Below, in pieces: positions 1 to 8,085 of a stretch of 25,050 bases of DNA. A program made the position numbers and the translations under genes. The notes beneath the pieces were generated by a model that searched no databases, was not told the origin of the DNA, and saw only the letters and a program-made list of their open reading frames with translations. Source of the DNA: CAYQAJ01 sp964415245 (GTDB taxonomy: Bacteria; Planctomycetota; Planctomycetia; Pirellulales; Pirellulaceae); contig CAYQAJ010000044.1 in NCBI GenBank assembly GCA_964415245.1, positions 1-25,050 on the forward strand. The letters are read 5' to 3'. How positions within the stretch are numbered: position 1 is the first letter of the stretch; every line of letters begins with the position of its first letter.

Positions 1-543
1 AAGACCATGTTCCCCGGCAAGAAGCCGCTAGGCCTGGAGAGCGTGCTCGACGGCACGTCGAACACGATCATGGTCGTCGAAGCGTCGGACAAGCGAGCGG
101 TCACTTGGACCAAGCCCGACGACTACGAATTCGACGATATGTCGCCGATGGACGGTCTCTTGGGCCTCCGCCCTCGCGGCTTTTTGGCGCTGTTCGGCGA
201 CGCCCACGTTCAACTAATTCCTGAGGACGTCGACAAAGATTCGCTGATCGGGCTGTACACCCGCGACGGCGGCGAACCCATCGATCCGTTCGAGTTCGAC
301 GAGCGGTTGCGACGCCGACGTGGTTTCGGCGCCGCGCATCGGACCGACGTGATCGAAGCGGTGCCGGAAGGGGAGGAAGCCGTGCCGGAAGACCTGCCGG
401 CTACGCCTGACCGCGCTGAGGAGCCGACCGAACGGTTGGAAGACGCACTGCGAGACCGTGGGCCGCGCGAAGATAAGACTCGCTTGCCGCGCTTGGAAGG
501 TTCGGATTCGCCCCACCCGCTCGAAGCCGCGCCGCGTCCCTAA
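1..543 (+). CDS. DUF1559 family protein, C-terminal part (5' end outside window)
   Basis: The reading frame is open from the first base, so this is the 3' part of a longer gene. Residues near the start read GTSNTIMVVEASD and then TKPDDYEFDDM, followed by a glycine-rich FLALFGDAHVQLIP stretch. This is the H/DG-x-x-x-IP end typical of DUF1559 proteins, a large planctomycete family related to type II secretion pseudopilins. The same block recurs near the end of the next gene (about residues 735-795), so the two are tandem paralogues. The tail after the domain is about 85 residues long, charged and proline/glutamate-rich, with repeated VPE motifs and no predicted fold. The molecular role of DUF1559 proteins is not known; surface or envelope location is inferred from the family. 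The gene ends in TAA, 60 bp before the next start. Confidence 0.85.
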   Translation, partial: KTMFPGKKPLGLESVLDGTSNTIMVVEASDKRAVTWTKPDDYEFDDMSPMDGLLGLRPRGFLALFGDAHVQLIPEDVDKDSLIGLYTRDGGEPIDPFEFDERLRRRRGFGAAHRTDVIEAVPEGEEAVPEDLPATPDRAEEPTERLEDALRDRGPREDKTRLPRLEGSDSPHPLEAAPRP

Positions 544-603
544 CGTGTCTCGGCCAGCCGCTTAACAACCAACTCGAATACGCTTTGATCGGAGACCTTT
601 CCC

Positions 604-3141
604 ATGATGGCTTTCCCAATGTTCGGCGCGGCCGAAATCATGATTCTCATGATGCTGGCGGGCAACGTCGGCGTCCCCTTGGGCATTCCCCCCGAGAAGG
701 AAGACCCGCTGATGGCCCGCGTCGCGCCGGCCGAATGCGTGTTCTACATGTCGTGGGCCGGCATGGCCGAGCCCGATGCGGACAGCGGCAACCACACCGA
801 GCAACTTCTGGCCGAGCCCGAAGTGCGCCAGTTCGTCGGCGGTCTGGAGGGACAGGTAACGCGGATGATTAAGTCGGCCGCCGACGAAGGAGGTGGTCCG
901 ATGGTCGAGCTGGCGGCTGAAGTCGGGCCGCTGCTGGCGAAGACGCTGTTAACGCGGCCCACGGCCGTGTATTTATCCGAGCTTCAGGTTCGAGAAGGCG
1001 CCCCGCCGGTCGTACGGGGAGGCATGGTCATCAACACCGATGAGCAAACCGCCGAGATTCGCGCCGCGCTCGAAAAGTTGCAGAAGCTGGCGCTCGGTCC
1101 CGTGGCGGAAATCGATACCGTGACGATCGACGAAAAGGAATACCACCGCATCAAGCTCGCGCCCGAGGCACCCGTCATCACGTGGGGAACGCGAGGACGC
1201 TACGTGGTCATCGGCGTCGGTGACGAGGCGCTCGAAGAGCTGTTCAAGAATGCTCACGGTGAAGCGCCGGAGTGGCTCGTCGCGCTGAAGAAAGACCTTC
1301 CCGTCGAGCGGATTTCGTCGGTCGCGTACGTCGATATCGCCAAGATATACGGGCAACTGGCGCCGCTGATCGACGAGCCCGACGTGATGCGAATGGTCGG
1401 TGCGATTGGGGTCGACAAGCTGCGCGCAATGGCCTCGGTTACGGGCCTGGACGCCGAGGGCCACGTTGCCCGAACGCGGCTCGAAATGGATCCGCCGGCG
1501 GGGAGCGTGCTGACGTTGTTGGATGGCGAACCGTTGGCGGCGGCCGATCTGGCGACGATTCCGCAGGATGCCACCATGGCGGCCGCCCTGCGGCTCGACG
1601 CCGGCCAAGCGCTCGATGCGATTATCTCGGTGATCGCCGCCATGGACGATCGCGCCGTCGAGGATTTCGATGAAGGAATCGGCGACATCGAGCGGGCTCT
1701 CGGTTTCGACCTCCGCAAGGAGCTGCTCCCCGCGTTGGGCGACGTATGGACTGTCTACGCTTCGCCCACCGATGGCGGCATCATCACCGGCTGGACCGGC
1801 ACGGTCTCGGTGCGCGACGCGGCAAAGCTGGCCGATATCCAGGATCGCATTGTGGCCGCCATGACGGCCCAGGCGGCCGACAACGACTGGGCGCCCCGCG
1901 TCAAAACCACCGAATACGACGGAACGACCATTTGCTACGTCAGCATGCCCGACGAGGACATGCCGTTGGCCCCCGCGTGGTGCATTACCGACACGCACTT
2001 GATCGTGGGGCTGTTTCCCCAGTCGATCAAGGCGCACCTGGCCCGGCGCGGCGAGCCGTCGTTGGCCGACAATCCGGCGGTGGTCCCCTTATTGGCCGAG
2101 GGCGACGGACCGGTGGCACTGACCTACACCAATTCCCGCGCCCTGTTCGAGATGACGTACGCACAGATTCAACTCGTGGTGCAGACCATGAGCGCGTTTG
2201 GGCGCGGCGGTCCCAGCTTCGACATTGCTTCGCTCCCCTCGACCGGGGCGGTGAGCAAACATTTGCAGCCGACGGTCTCAGTGGTGCGGCGGACGGACTC
2301 GGGCCTGGAAACGTACCGCCGGCAGACGCTTCCCACCAGCAGCGTCGGCACCAGCGCGCCGGTCATGATTGCACTGTTGTTGCCGGCGGTGCAGGCAGCG
2401 CGGATGGCGGCGCGGCGGGTAGAGGGAAGCAACAATCTGCGGCAGATCGCCCTGGCGATGCACAATTACCACGACACCTGGGGAGGGCTTCCCGCCGCCT
2501 ACAACACCGATGAGGAAGGCAAGCCGCTGCTAAGCTGGCGCGTATACATCCTGCCGTATATCGAGGAGGCGGCGCTGTACGACGAGTTTCACCTCGACGA
2601 GCCGTGGGACAGCGAACACAACATCAAGCTCGTCGAAATGATGCCCAAGGTATACGTGGCCCCGGGAAGCCGAGCCGAGCATGGCAACACGAATTACCTG
2701 ACGATCCGGCATAAGGACTCGATGATCCAGCCCCCCAAGGAAGCCGACAACGGCAAGCCGAACCCGCTCGGCTCGCGGTTCGCCGACATTACCGACGGCA
2801 CATCCAACACGATCATGGTGGTCGAGGCGGCCGATGAACGGGCCGTCCCCTGGACCAAGCCCGACGACTTCGTACCCGACGACATGAAACCCATTGCGGG
2901 GCTGGTGGGTTTGCGCCGCGGAGGCTTCAACGCGGCCTTGGGCGACGGCAGCGTGCGGTTGATCCCGGCGGCCATCGATCCGGACGTGCTGCTGTGGCTG
3001 TTCCAGCGCAGTGATGGCAATGTCGTACCCGACGACTTCGACGCACCGAGGAGGGACGCAGTCCTCGACGACGCGCCGCCCGACGTGCCGGAAGTGCGCG
3101 AGGAAGCGATTCCGGAGGAAGCGATTCCCATCGAACGGTAG
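604..3141 (+). CDS. Large DUF1559 fusion protein (845 aa)
   Basis: The start at 604 is preceded by GGAG at 591-594 with 9 bases between. An ATG also follows at 607. The N-terminus has one hydrophobic stretch (about residues 8-27) that may be a signal or anchor. Residues about 35-580 form a large domain beginning with PAECVFYMSWAG, which I recognise from other planctomycete proteins but cannot name. From about residue 584 comes a helix IALLLPAVQAARMAARR, the conserved start of DUF1559, then SNNLRQIALAMHNYHD, LSWRVYILPYIEE, GTSNTIMVVEAADERA and GDGSVRLIP. The usual N-terminal prepilin leader (GFTLVELLV type) is missing, and the pilin-like helix sits inside the protein. The acidic C-terminus has repeated EEAIPE motifs. 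It is a tandem paralogue of the partial gene upstream. Function is unknown, and export is inferred. Confidence 0.88.
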   Translation: MMAFPMFGAAEIMILMMLAGNVGVPLGIPPEKEDPLMARVAPAECVFYMSWAGMAEPDADSGNHTEQLLAEPEVRQFVGGLEGQVTRMIKSAADEGGGPMVELAAEVGPLLAKTLLTRPTAVYLSELQVREGAPPVVRGGMVINTDEQTAEIRAALEKLQKLALGPVAEIDTVTIDEKEYHRIKLAPEAPVITWGTRGRYVVIGVGDEALEELFKNAHGEAPEWLVALKKDLPVERISSVAYVDIAKIYGQLAPLIDEPDVMRMVGAIGVDKLRAMASVTGLDAEGHVARTRLEMDPPAGSVLTLLDGEPLAAADLATIPQDATMAAALRLDAGQALDAIISVIAAMDDRAVEDFDEGIGDIERALGFDLRKELLPALGDVWTVYASPTDGGIITGWTGTVSVRDAAKLADIQDRIVAAMTAQAADNDWAPRVKTTEYDGTTICYVSMPDEDMPLAPAWCITDTHLIVGLFPQSIKAHLARRGEPSLADNPAVVPLLAEGDGPVALTYTNSRALFEMTYAQIQLVVQTMSAFGRGGPSFDIASLPSTGAVSKHLQPTVSVVRRTDSGLETYRRQTLPTSSVGTSAPVMIALLLPAVQAARMAARRVEGSNNLRQIALAMHNYHDTWGGLPAAYNTDEEGKPLLSWRVYILPYIEEAALYDEFHLDEPWDSEHNIKLVEMMPKVYVAPGSRAEHGNTNYLTIRHKDSMIQPPKEADNGKPNPLGSRFADITDGTSNTIMVVEAADERAVPWTKPDDFVPDDMKPIAGLVGLRRGGFNAALGDGSVRLIPAAIDPDVLLWLFQRSDGNVVPDDFDAPRRDAVLDDAPPDVPEVREEAIPEEAIPIER

Positions 3142-3164
3142 GTCCTGCTTGCCGAGCAGGACCT
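3140..3164 (+). terminator. Hairpin directly after the DUF1559 stop codon
   Basis: A perfect stem, GGTCCTGCT (3141-3149) with AGCAGGACC (3155-3163), has a 5-nt loop and is extended by an A-T pair. It overlaps the last base of the TAG stop. No T-run follows, so it may act as a 3'-end-protecting or factor-assisted terminator. It closely resembles a second dyad at 3194-3218, so it is also a repeat. Confidence 0.45.
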
Positions 3165-3193
3165 TGCCTGGCCACAATACATGCCTCGATTCC

Positions 3194-3218
3194 AGGTCCC
3201 GCCCGGCAGGCGGGACCT
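3194..3218. repeat. Second GGTCC dyad, REP-like
   Basis: The stem AGGTCCCGCC (3194-3203) pairs with GGCGGGACCT (3209-3218) around a 5-nt loop. Arm ends and loop size match the dyad at 3140-3164, while the inner arm bases differ by compensating changes. Together they form a pair of REP-like palindromes between two same-strand genes. Confidence 0.7.
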
Positions 3219-3255
3219 ACCTGTTTCATACTCCCGTTGTGAGACACACACCGCC

Positions 3256-4449
3256 ATGATTCGCATCGCATCGCATTTTGCCTTACTACTGACCGCCGTG
3301 TCGATTTTTCTGATCGCCACCACCAAGCTCACCGCCGGCGAAGGCGAAACTGTGCGATTTGAAAGGACGCAGCTCGACGCCGCTTTCCGCAGCGAAGGCG
3401 TGGCGGTGGGCGACTTCAATCGCGACGGCAAGCTCGACATCGCCGCCGGCTTCGTGTGGTACGAGGCGCCCGACTGGAAGATGCATTCAATCGTCGACGA
3501 TCCGCCCACTTACGACCCCAAGGGCTACAGCAACTCATTCTGCTGCTTTGCCGACGATCTGAACGCCGACGGCTGGACCGACCTGTTGGTGGTCGATTTT
3601 CCCGGCACGCCCACCTGGTGGTTCGAAAACCCGCGCGAGGGGAGCGGGCCGTGGAAGAAGCACACCGCCACGCCGGTCACCAACAACGAGAGCCCGCAGT
3701 ACCTCGATCTCGACGGCGATGGCCGCCGCGAGCTGATCCTGGCCTTCGCCCCCGATCCCCAGGAGCCCGACGGCCCGGCGCGGCAGATGGGCTACGCCAA
3801 GCCGACCGACGATCCCTACGCGCCGTGGAAGCTGCACGCCGTTTCCGAGCCCGCCGCACCCGGCACCCAAAAATACTCGCACGGCCTGGGGGTGGGCGAT
3901 GTCAACGGCGACGGCGCCAGCGACATCCTGTGCAGCGACGGCTGGTGGGAAGCGCCTGCTAACAAAGAGGTGAGCACCTGGGAGTTTCATGCGGCTCCTT
4001 TCGGCCAAGCCGCCCACATGCACGTGTTCGACTTCGACGGCGATGGCGACAACGACGTGCTCACCAGCAGCCCACACGCCTACGGAATCTGGTGGCACGA
4101 GCAGCTTGCCGACGGCCAGTGGCAGAGCCACGAAATCGACAAGTCGTTCTCGCAGACGCACGCTGTGTGCGTGGCCGACATCAACGGCGACGGACTGCCC
4201 GACTTCGTCACCGGCAAACGCTGGTGGGCCCATGCCAGCGGCGATCCCGGGGTCGACGAGCCGGCCGTGTTCTGCTGGTTCGAGCTGGAGCGTAAGGACG
4301 GGCACCCCCAGTGGATTCGCCACCAATTCGACCACGACAGCGGCCCCGGCACGCAGTTCGAGCTGGCCGACGTCGACGGCGACGGCCTGATCGACGTGGT
4401 AACGTCGAACAAAAAGGGCGTGCACTTCTTTCGCCAGGTGCGCGAATAG
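3256..4449 (+). CDS. Secreted FG-GAP/VCBS repeat protein, probable seven-bladed propeller
   Basis: The chosen start at 3256 begins MIRIASHFALLLTAVSIF, a normal signal peptide with a likely cleavage site before GEGETVRF. The in-frame ATG at 3181 lies inside an intergenic palindrome and would add 25 implausible residues. Seven calcium-loop motifs follow at regular spacing: DFNRDGKLDI, DLNADGWTDL, DLDGDGRREL, DVNGDGASDI, DFDGDGDNDV, DINGDGLPDF and DVDGDGLIDV. This is the pattern of FG-GAP/VCBS beta-propeller repeats, and seven motifs fit one closed seven-bladed propeller in a protein of 397 aa. Tryptophan-rich strands (WYEAP, WWFENP, WWEAP) lie between the motifs. No catalytic domain is visible. 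The likely role is extracellular or periplasmic binding, and the ligand is unknown. No clear Shine-Dalgarno precedes the start. Confidence 0.88.
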   Translation: MIRIASHFALLLTAVSIFLIATTKLTAGEGETVRFERTQLDAAFRSEGVAVGDFNRDGKLDIAAGFVWYEAPDWKMHSIVDDPPTYDPKGYSNSFCCFADDLNADGWTDLLVVDFPGTPTWWFENPREGSGPWKKHTATPVTNNESPQYLDLDGDGRRELILAFAPDPQEPDGPARQMGYAKPTDDPYAPWKLHAVSEPAAPGTQKYSHGLGVGDVNGDGASDILCSDGWWEAPANKEVSTWEFHAAPFGQAAHMHVFDFDGDGDNDVLTSSPHAYGIWWHEQLADGQWQSHEIDKSFSQTHAVCVADINGDGLPDFVTGKRWWAHASGDPGVDEPAVFCWFELERKDGHPQWIRHQFDHDSGPGTQFELADVDGDGLIDVVTSNKKGVHFFRQVRE

Positions 4450-4663
4450 GCGGGAGCGACCGCTGAAATAGCCCTGCTGATTCGGCCCGGCCCGACGCGT
4501 CGCTGATTCGCCGACTCTTCGGAACTTCGCTTGCCCTTCTCGCGTCGTAATGGAAGGGCGCACGGGGGTCGTGCCGCGCTTGGCGCAAGTTGCGACCAAT
4601 TATGGGGATAGGACACAAACCGGCGTTCCTCGCAGAGCAATTTGCACACAAAGGAGCTGGAAT

Positions 4664-5863
4664 ATGAACACGAAACTCACGCGGCGCGATGCGATTGGCG
4701 CGATGGCGGCCGCGACGGCCGGAGGGCTGCTTCTCGGCCGATTCGCCGATCCGGCCGAGGCGGCGTGCTGCTACTTTGCCGCCCAGGACAAGGACATCAA
4801 TCAACCGGGGCAGAAGGCGTTTATCACCTGGGAGCCCGACCGCGAGCGCGAGTCGTTCACGGTGCAGCCCAAATTCGAGGGGAACGCGGTCGACTTCGGC
4901 ATGGTGATTCCGACGCCCGCGCAACCCAAGCTCGACGAGATGCCCCGTGAGTTCTTCAAAATGATGGCCATCTTCACGATTCTCGAGCCGATGCCGCTGG
5001 AGAAGTACAAGAACTTCCGCGCTCTTTCCCGATTCGGGGGGTCCCGTGGCGCCATCCCTGAGGATGCGACGAAATCGGTCGTCGTTCTCGAAGAGGGCGT
5101 CGTCGGTTCGCTCGACTACAAGATCATCCGCGCCAGCGACGCCAAGGGCCTGTACGACTGGCTCGACGAGAACGGTTACGTCTATTCCGGCGACGAGGCC
5201 ACGCTCGACTTCTACATCAAAAAGGAGTGGTTCTTCACCGTGGTGAAGATCGACCCCAAGCAGATGAAGCGCCGCGACGACGGCTCGTTTGAGGGCAACG
5301 TCACGCCGACGCGGTTCACGTTCCACTCCCAGCAGCTTGTGTATCCGCTGCGGATCACGCGAATCAGCGTCAAGGACCACACCGAGGCCCTGTTCTACGT
5401 GCAAGCCCCCGAAAAGATGGACCTGCCTGAGGGCTTCAGCTACCAGTACACGTGGCAGTCGATGTGGGCCCAGGCGATGGGCTTCGCCGTGAAGCGCACC
5501 GACGCCGAGGAGGCGTGGCTCAAGCACATTACGCCGCACTTGCCCGACTACGCGAAAATGGTCGAGCGGATCACCAACGACGGCATCGTGCCGACGACGC
5601 TGGAATGGGCCAAGAAGATCGCCCAGCACGATCTCGACGTGATCGACGGCAAAGAGAAGTACAACCGCGACGCGCCGGCCGAGGATGTGAAGGAACTGAA
5701 AATCCTGCGGGGCCACGTGAAGAAGGATCAGGTCGTCACCAAGATGCGAAAAGTGTTCCACCCCCGCGAAATGCAGGACGACCTGGTGATGGTCCGCGCC
5801 AACGCCGGCGGCAAGAACGACGATACGGCGTACTACGAGATTCTGCCCACGTCGCCGCCGTGA
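4664..5863 (+). CDS. DUF2330 family exported protein with Tat-like signal
   Basis: The start at 4664 is preceded by AAGGAG (4651-4656) with a 7-base spacer. A longer frame from 4550 has no such site. The N-terminus reads TRRDAIGAMAAATAGGLLLG, a twin-arginine pair before a hydrophobic core, so Tat export is likely. The mature part begins ACCYFAAQDKDINQPGQKAF and continues with VVVLEEGVVGSLDYKII and LYDWLDENGYVYSGDE. This matches the DUF2330 family as I remember it, in which a Cys-rich start and a WL-x-x-NGY block are conserved. The mature protein is about 365 aa and ends without a membrane anchor. DUF2330 has no established function. The gene precedes the di-haem oxidoreductase on the same strand with only 72 bp between them, so they may be co-transcribed. 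Confidence 0.82.
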   Translation: MNTKLTRRDAIGAMAAATAGGLLLGRFADPAEAACCYFAAQDKDINQPGQKAFITWEPDRERESFTVQPKFEGNAVDFGMVIPTPAQPKLDEMPREFFKMMAIFTILEPMPLEKYKNFRALSRFGGSRGAIPEDATKSVVVLEEGVVGSLDYKIIRASDAKGLYDWLDENGYVYSGDEATLDFYIKKEWFFTVVKIDPKQMKRRDDGSFEGNVTPTRFTFHSQQLVYPLRITRISVKDHTEALFYVQAPEKMDLPEGFSYQYTWQSMWAQAMGFAVKRTDAEEAWLKHITPHLPDYAKMVERITNDGIVPTTLEWAKKIAQHDLDVIDGKEKYNRDAPAEDVKELKILRGHVKKDQVVTKMRKVFHPREMQDDLVMVRANAGGKNDDTAYYEILPTSPP

Positions 5864-5875
5864 TCGCGGCGGAGC

Positions 5876-5964
5876 TGTCAGCTCTCAGCTTTCAGCCGTC
5901 AGCTTCGGAGCGCCGGGACAACGGGGGCGCCGACAATGACCAATGACCAAATCCAAATGACCAA
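5876..5964. repeat. Two heptamer arrays flanking a 33-nt spacer
   Basis: Four TCAGC cores lie exactly 7 bp apart (5878, 5885, 5892, 5899). After a 33-nt spacer, TGACCAA units start at 5937, 5944 and 5958, with the degenerate unit ATCCAAA at 5951, again on a 7-bp period. The right array overlaps the start of the di-haem oxidoreductase gene. Confidence 0.75.
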
Positions 5965-7930
5965 TGCCCGCGTCGCGACTCGTCGCCTGCTGCGTGTCCT
6001 TGCGCTCGCGGTGTCCATCGCGCTTGCGGTTTTCGCGCTCCGGGCGCTACCCGCAACGGCCCAGCAGAGCGTTCGCCCCGGCACTTCGCACGACGACCCG
6101 ATCGACGTACCGCACGATTTGAGCGGCTACTCCGTGCGCGGGCCGCGGATTCACGTCGTCCACACGAGCGACGCGGCGCTGGCGGGCGGGTCGATGTACT
6201 TGCAGCAGATCGACCCGTGGCTGGGCTATCTGATCGGCCGCGAAACCGCCCAGCGCGAGATGACGCCGCAGCAGGGCGTTTTCGGCGAAGTGAGCAAGCC
6301 CGACGGCGTGCTCTTGCCCGACGGCTCCACTCACATGATGGAACGCGACCACGTGAGCAGTTGCCTGTTCTGCCACAACACGCCCTATCGCGACGCGGGG
6401 GCCGGCGTCACGATTCCCAAGAACGGCGGCACGGGCCGCAACACGCCGCATCTGTTTGGCGACGGGCTAGTCGAAATGCTCGGCGGCGAGTTGCGATTGG
6501 CGGCGATGGCGATTGCCGACGACGATCGCAACGGCTGGATCGATCTGGTCGAGGCCAAGGACAAGCGGTTCCTGTACGGCACCACGCCCGATGCCCCGGC
6601 CGACGGCGGCGCGGAGCTCGACTTCGGCCGCTTCGACGACAACAACCTCGACGGCGTGCCCGACTTGAATCCCGTGCTGTACGTCGTCTACGTCGACGGG
6701 CACGGAGATCGCATCCCCTGGGCCGAGAAGCTGACCGATCCCGGCGTCAAGGGATATCGCCTCGAAGTGCAGGTGTTCGGCCACGGGCACATGCGCGTTT
6801 CCAATCGGCCGCCGGTCCCCGGTACGCTGCGGGCGTTCACGGCCGGCGCGTTCGACATTCACCTGGGCATGCAGGCATACGACCCCACGATACTGGACGA
6901 AGACGGACACACCGGCTTGGCGCAAATGTCGAACGCCGGTTGCCAGCAGTACGTCACCGCGGCCGGGCGCGATCGGGGCAAGGTGCTCGACAAGCTCGGC
7001 AACAGTCTCGACGATCCCGACCGCGACGGCATGCCCAGCGAAATGAGCCAGGGGGAGCTGGACGCCGTCGAGTGGTATCTGTTGAATCATCCCCGCCCCG
7101 CCGTCGCGCGGCAGACGGAGCGCACGCGTCGTGGCCAGGCGCTATTGGCCGAAATCGGCTGCACGTCGTGCCACACGCCCAACTGGTGCATTCCCGCCGG
7201 CAATCACGACGCCGAGGACTACACCCAGCGCCACTGCGGTGACCGGCGGCTGTTCGACGTCGAAGTGAGTTACAACGACGAGAACCGGCGGCTGGAAGGC
7301 AAACTCGTGCCGCTCTACGAAATGTCGGGCGACCGCTGCGTGCCCCGCTGCGGCGCGTTTCGCGTCGAGGGGCTATACAGCGATCTGCGCTACCATGACC
7401 TGGGGCCCAAGTTCCACCAGATGCAGTTCGACGGCTCCGTCATAAAACACTTCCGCACGGCACCACTGTGGGGAGTCGGCACGACCGCGCCCTACGGACA
7501 CGACGGCGCCGATCTCAGTCTGGAATCGGTCATCCTCCGCCACGGCGGCGAAGCGGAAGAATCTCGCGAGGCGTTCGCCGCGCTCGAAGATGGCGACCAG
7601 GAAGCAGTGCTGGCTTTCTTGCGGAGCCTGGTGCTCTACCAGACCGACACGCTCCCCTGCGACATCAACGGCGACGGCCGCATCGACGAACACTTCATGG
7701 TCGCGGGCCAAGACGTTGGCCTCGAAACGCTGCGCCCCGAGTGGCTGCTCAAAGAGCCCTGCCGCATCGAAGGCCCGACCACGGGCACACTGGGCGAACT
7801 GATCATTTCGATGGCGATCACCAACGTCCGCCAGGCATACGGCCTCGATCTGCCGTATCTAGCAGACAGCGACGAAGACGGCTGGCCCGACGTGATCGAC
7901 CCGATGCCGAACGAACCGGGTATCAAGTAG
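5936..7930 (+). CDS. Di-haem oxidoreductase / cytochrome c peroxidase-like protein with calcium-motif tail
   Basis: A hydrophobic signal segment lies at about residues 18-42. Two haem c attachment motifs are present, CLFCH (143-147) and CTSCH (409-413). The block LWGVGTTAPYGHDG (about 511-524) followed by SLESVILRHGGEA is typical of the di-haem oxidoreductase (DHOR) and MauG/cytochrome c peroxidase group. The likely role is periplasmic or surface electron transfer or peroxide-type chemistry; the substrate is unknown. The C-terminal 100 residues add DINGDGRID (576-584), a dockerin/EF-hand-like loop, and DSDEDGWPDVIDPMPNEPG near the end, resembling a thrombospondin type 3 calcium repeat. The start at 5936 follows GGGGG at 5923-5927. 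The only alternative ATG in frame is 5957, and both lie in a heptamer array. The last 47 codons have a decayed copy at 8874-9014. Confidence 0.83.
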   Translation: MTNDQIQMTNARVATRRLLRVLALAVSIALAVFALRALPATAQQSVRPGTSHDDPIDVPHDLSGYSVRGPRIHVVHTSDAALAGGSMYLQQIDPWLGYLIGRETAQREMTPQQGVFGEVSKPDGVLLPDGSTHMMERDHVSSCLFCHNTPYRDAGAGVTIPKNGGTGRNTPHLFGDGLVEMLGGELRLAAMAIADDDRNGWIDLVEAKDKRFLYGTTPDAPADGGAELDFGRFDDNNLDGVPDLNPVLYVVYVDGHGDRIPWAEKLTDPGVKGYRLEVQVFGHGHMRVSNRPPVPGTLRAFTAGAFDIHLGMQAYDPTILDEDGHTGLAQMSNAGCQQYVTAAGRDRGKVLDKLGNSLDDPDRDGMPSEMSQGELDAVEWYLLNHPRPAVARQTERTRRGQALLAEIGCTSCHTPNWCIPAGNHDAEDYTQRHCGDRRLFDVEVSYNDENRRLEGKLVPLYEMSGDRCVPRCGAFRVEGLYSDLRYHDLGPKFHQMQFDGSVIKHFRTAPLWGVGTTAPYGHDGADLSLESVILRHGGEAEESREAFAALEDGDQEAVLAFLRSLVLYQTDTLPCDINGDGRIDEHFMVAGQDVGLETLRPEWLLKEPCRIEGPTTGTLGELIISMAITNVRQAYGLDLPYLADSDEDGWPDVIDPMPNEPGIK

Positions 7931-7989
7931 CGCAGCGTCTGGCTGGTCGGTTGTTGGCTGTCCCTTGTCAGTTGCCAAAACGAAGCGAC

Positions 7990-8085
7990 GCGCCCAAAAC
8001 CGCCGGGGACTGGCTCATTTTGCGCAGTCTGCGGAGCAAAATGTGCCTGTCCCCTTCTCTGGGACGGTTTTGGGTTAGGCTCTAA
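7990..8085. repeat. Palindromic element, copy 1 (inverted orientation)
   Basis: Outer arms CCCAAAACCG (7993-8002) and CGGTTTTGGG (8065-8074) enclose the inner arms GGGGACTGGCTCATTTTGC (8005-8023) and GCAAAATGTGCCTGTCCCC (8036-8054). Both inner arms are exact reverse complements of those in copy 3 at 24217-24299. The element sits between convergent genes (di-haem oxidoreductase and hicA), so it could act as a two-way terminator. Its right end contains the hicA stop codon. Confidence 0.85.

Noticed and set aside
3181..3255. N-terminal extension of the FG-GAP protein from the ATG at 3181
   Set aside because: This part translates the intergenic dyad, lacks a ribosome site and would place 25 polar residues before a clear signal peptide that starts at 3256.
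4208..5761. 517-codon minus-strand frame across the DUF2330 gene
   Set aside because: It spans the end of one real gene and most of another, with a composition typical of antisense shadows and no family features.
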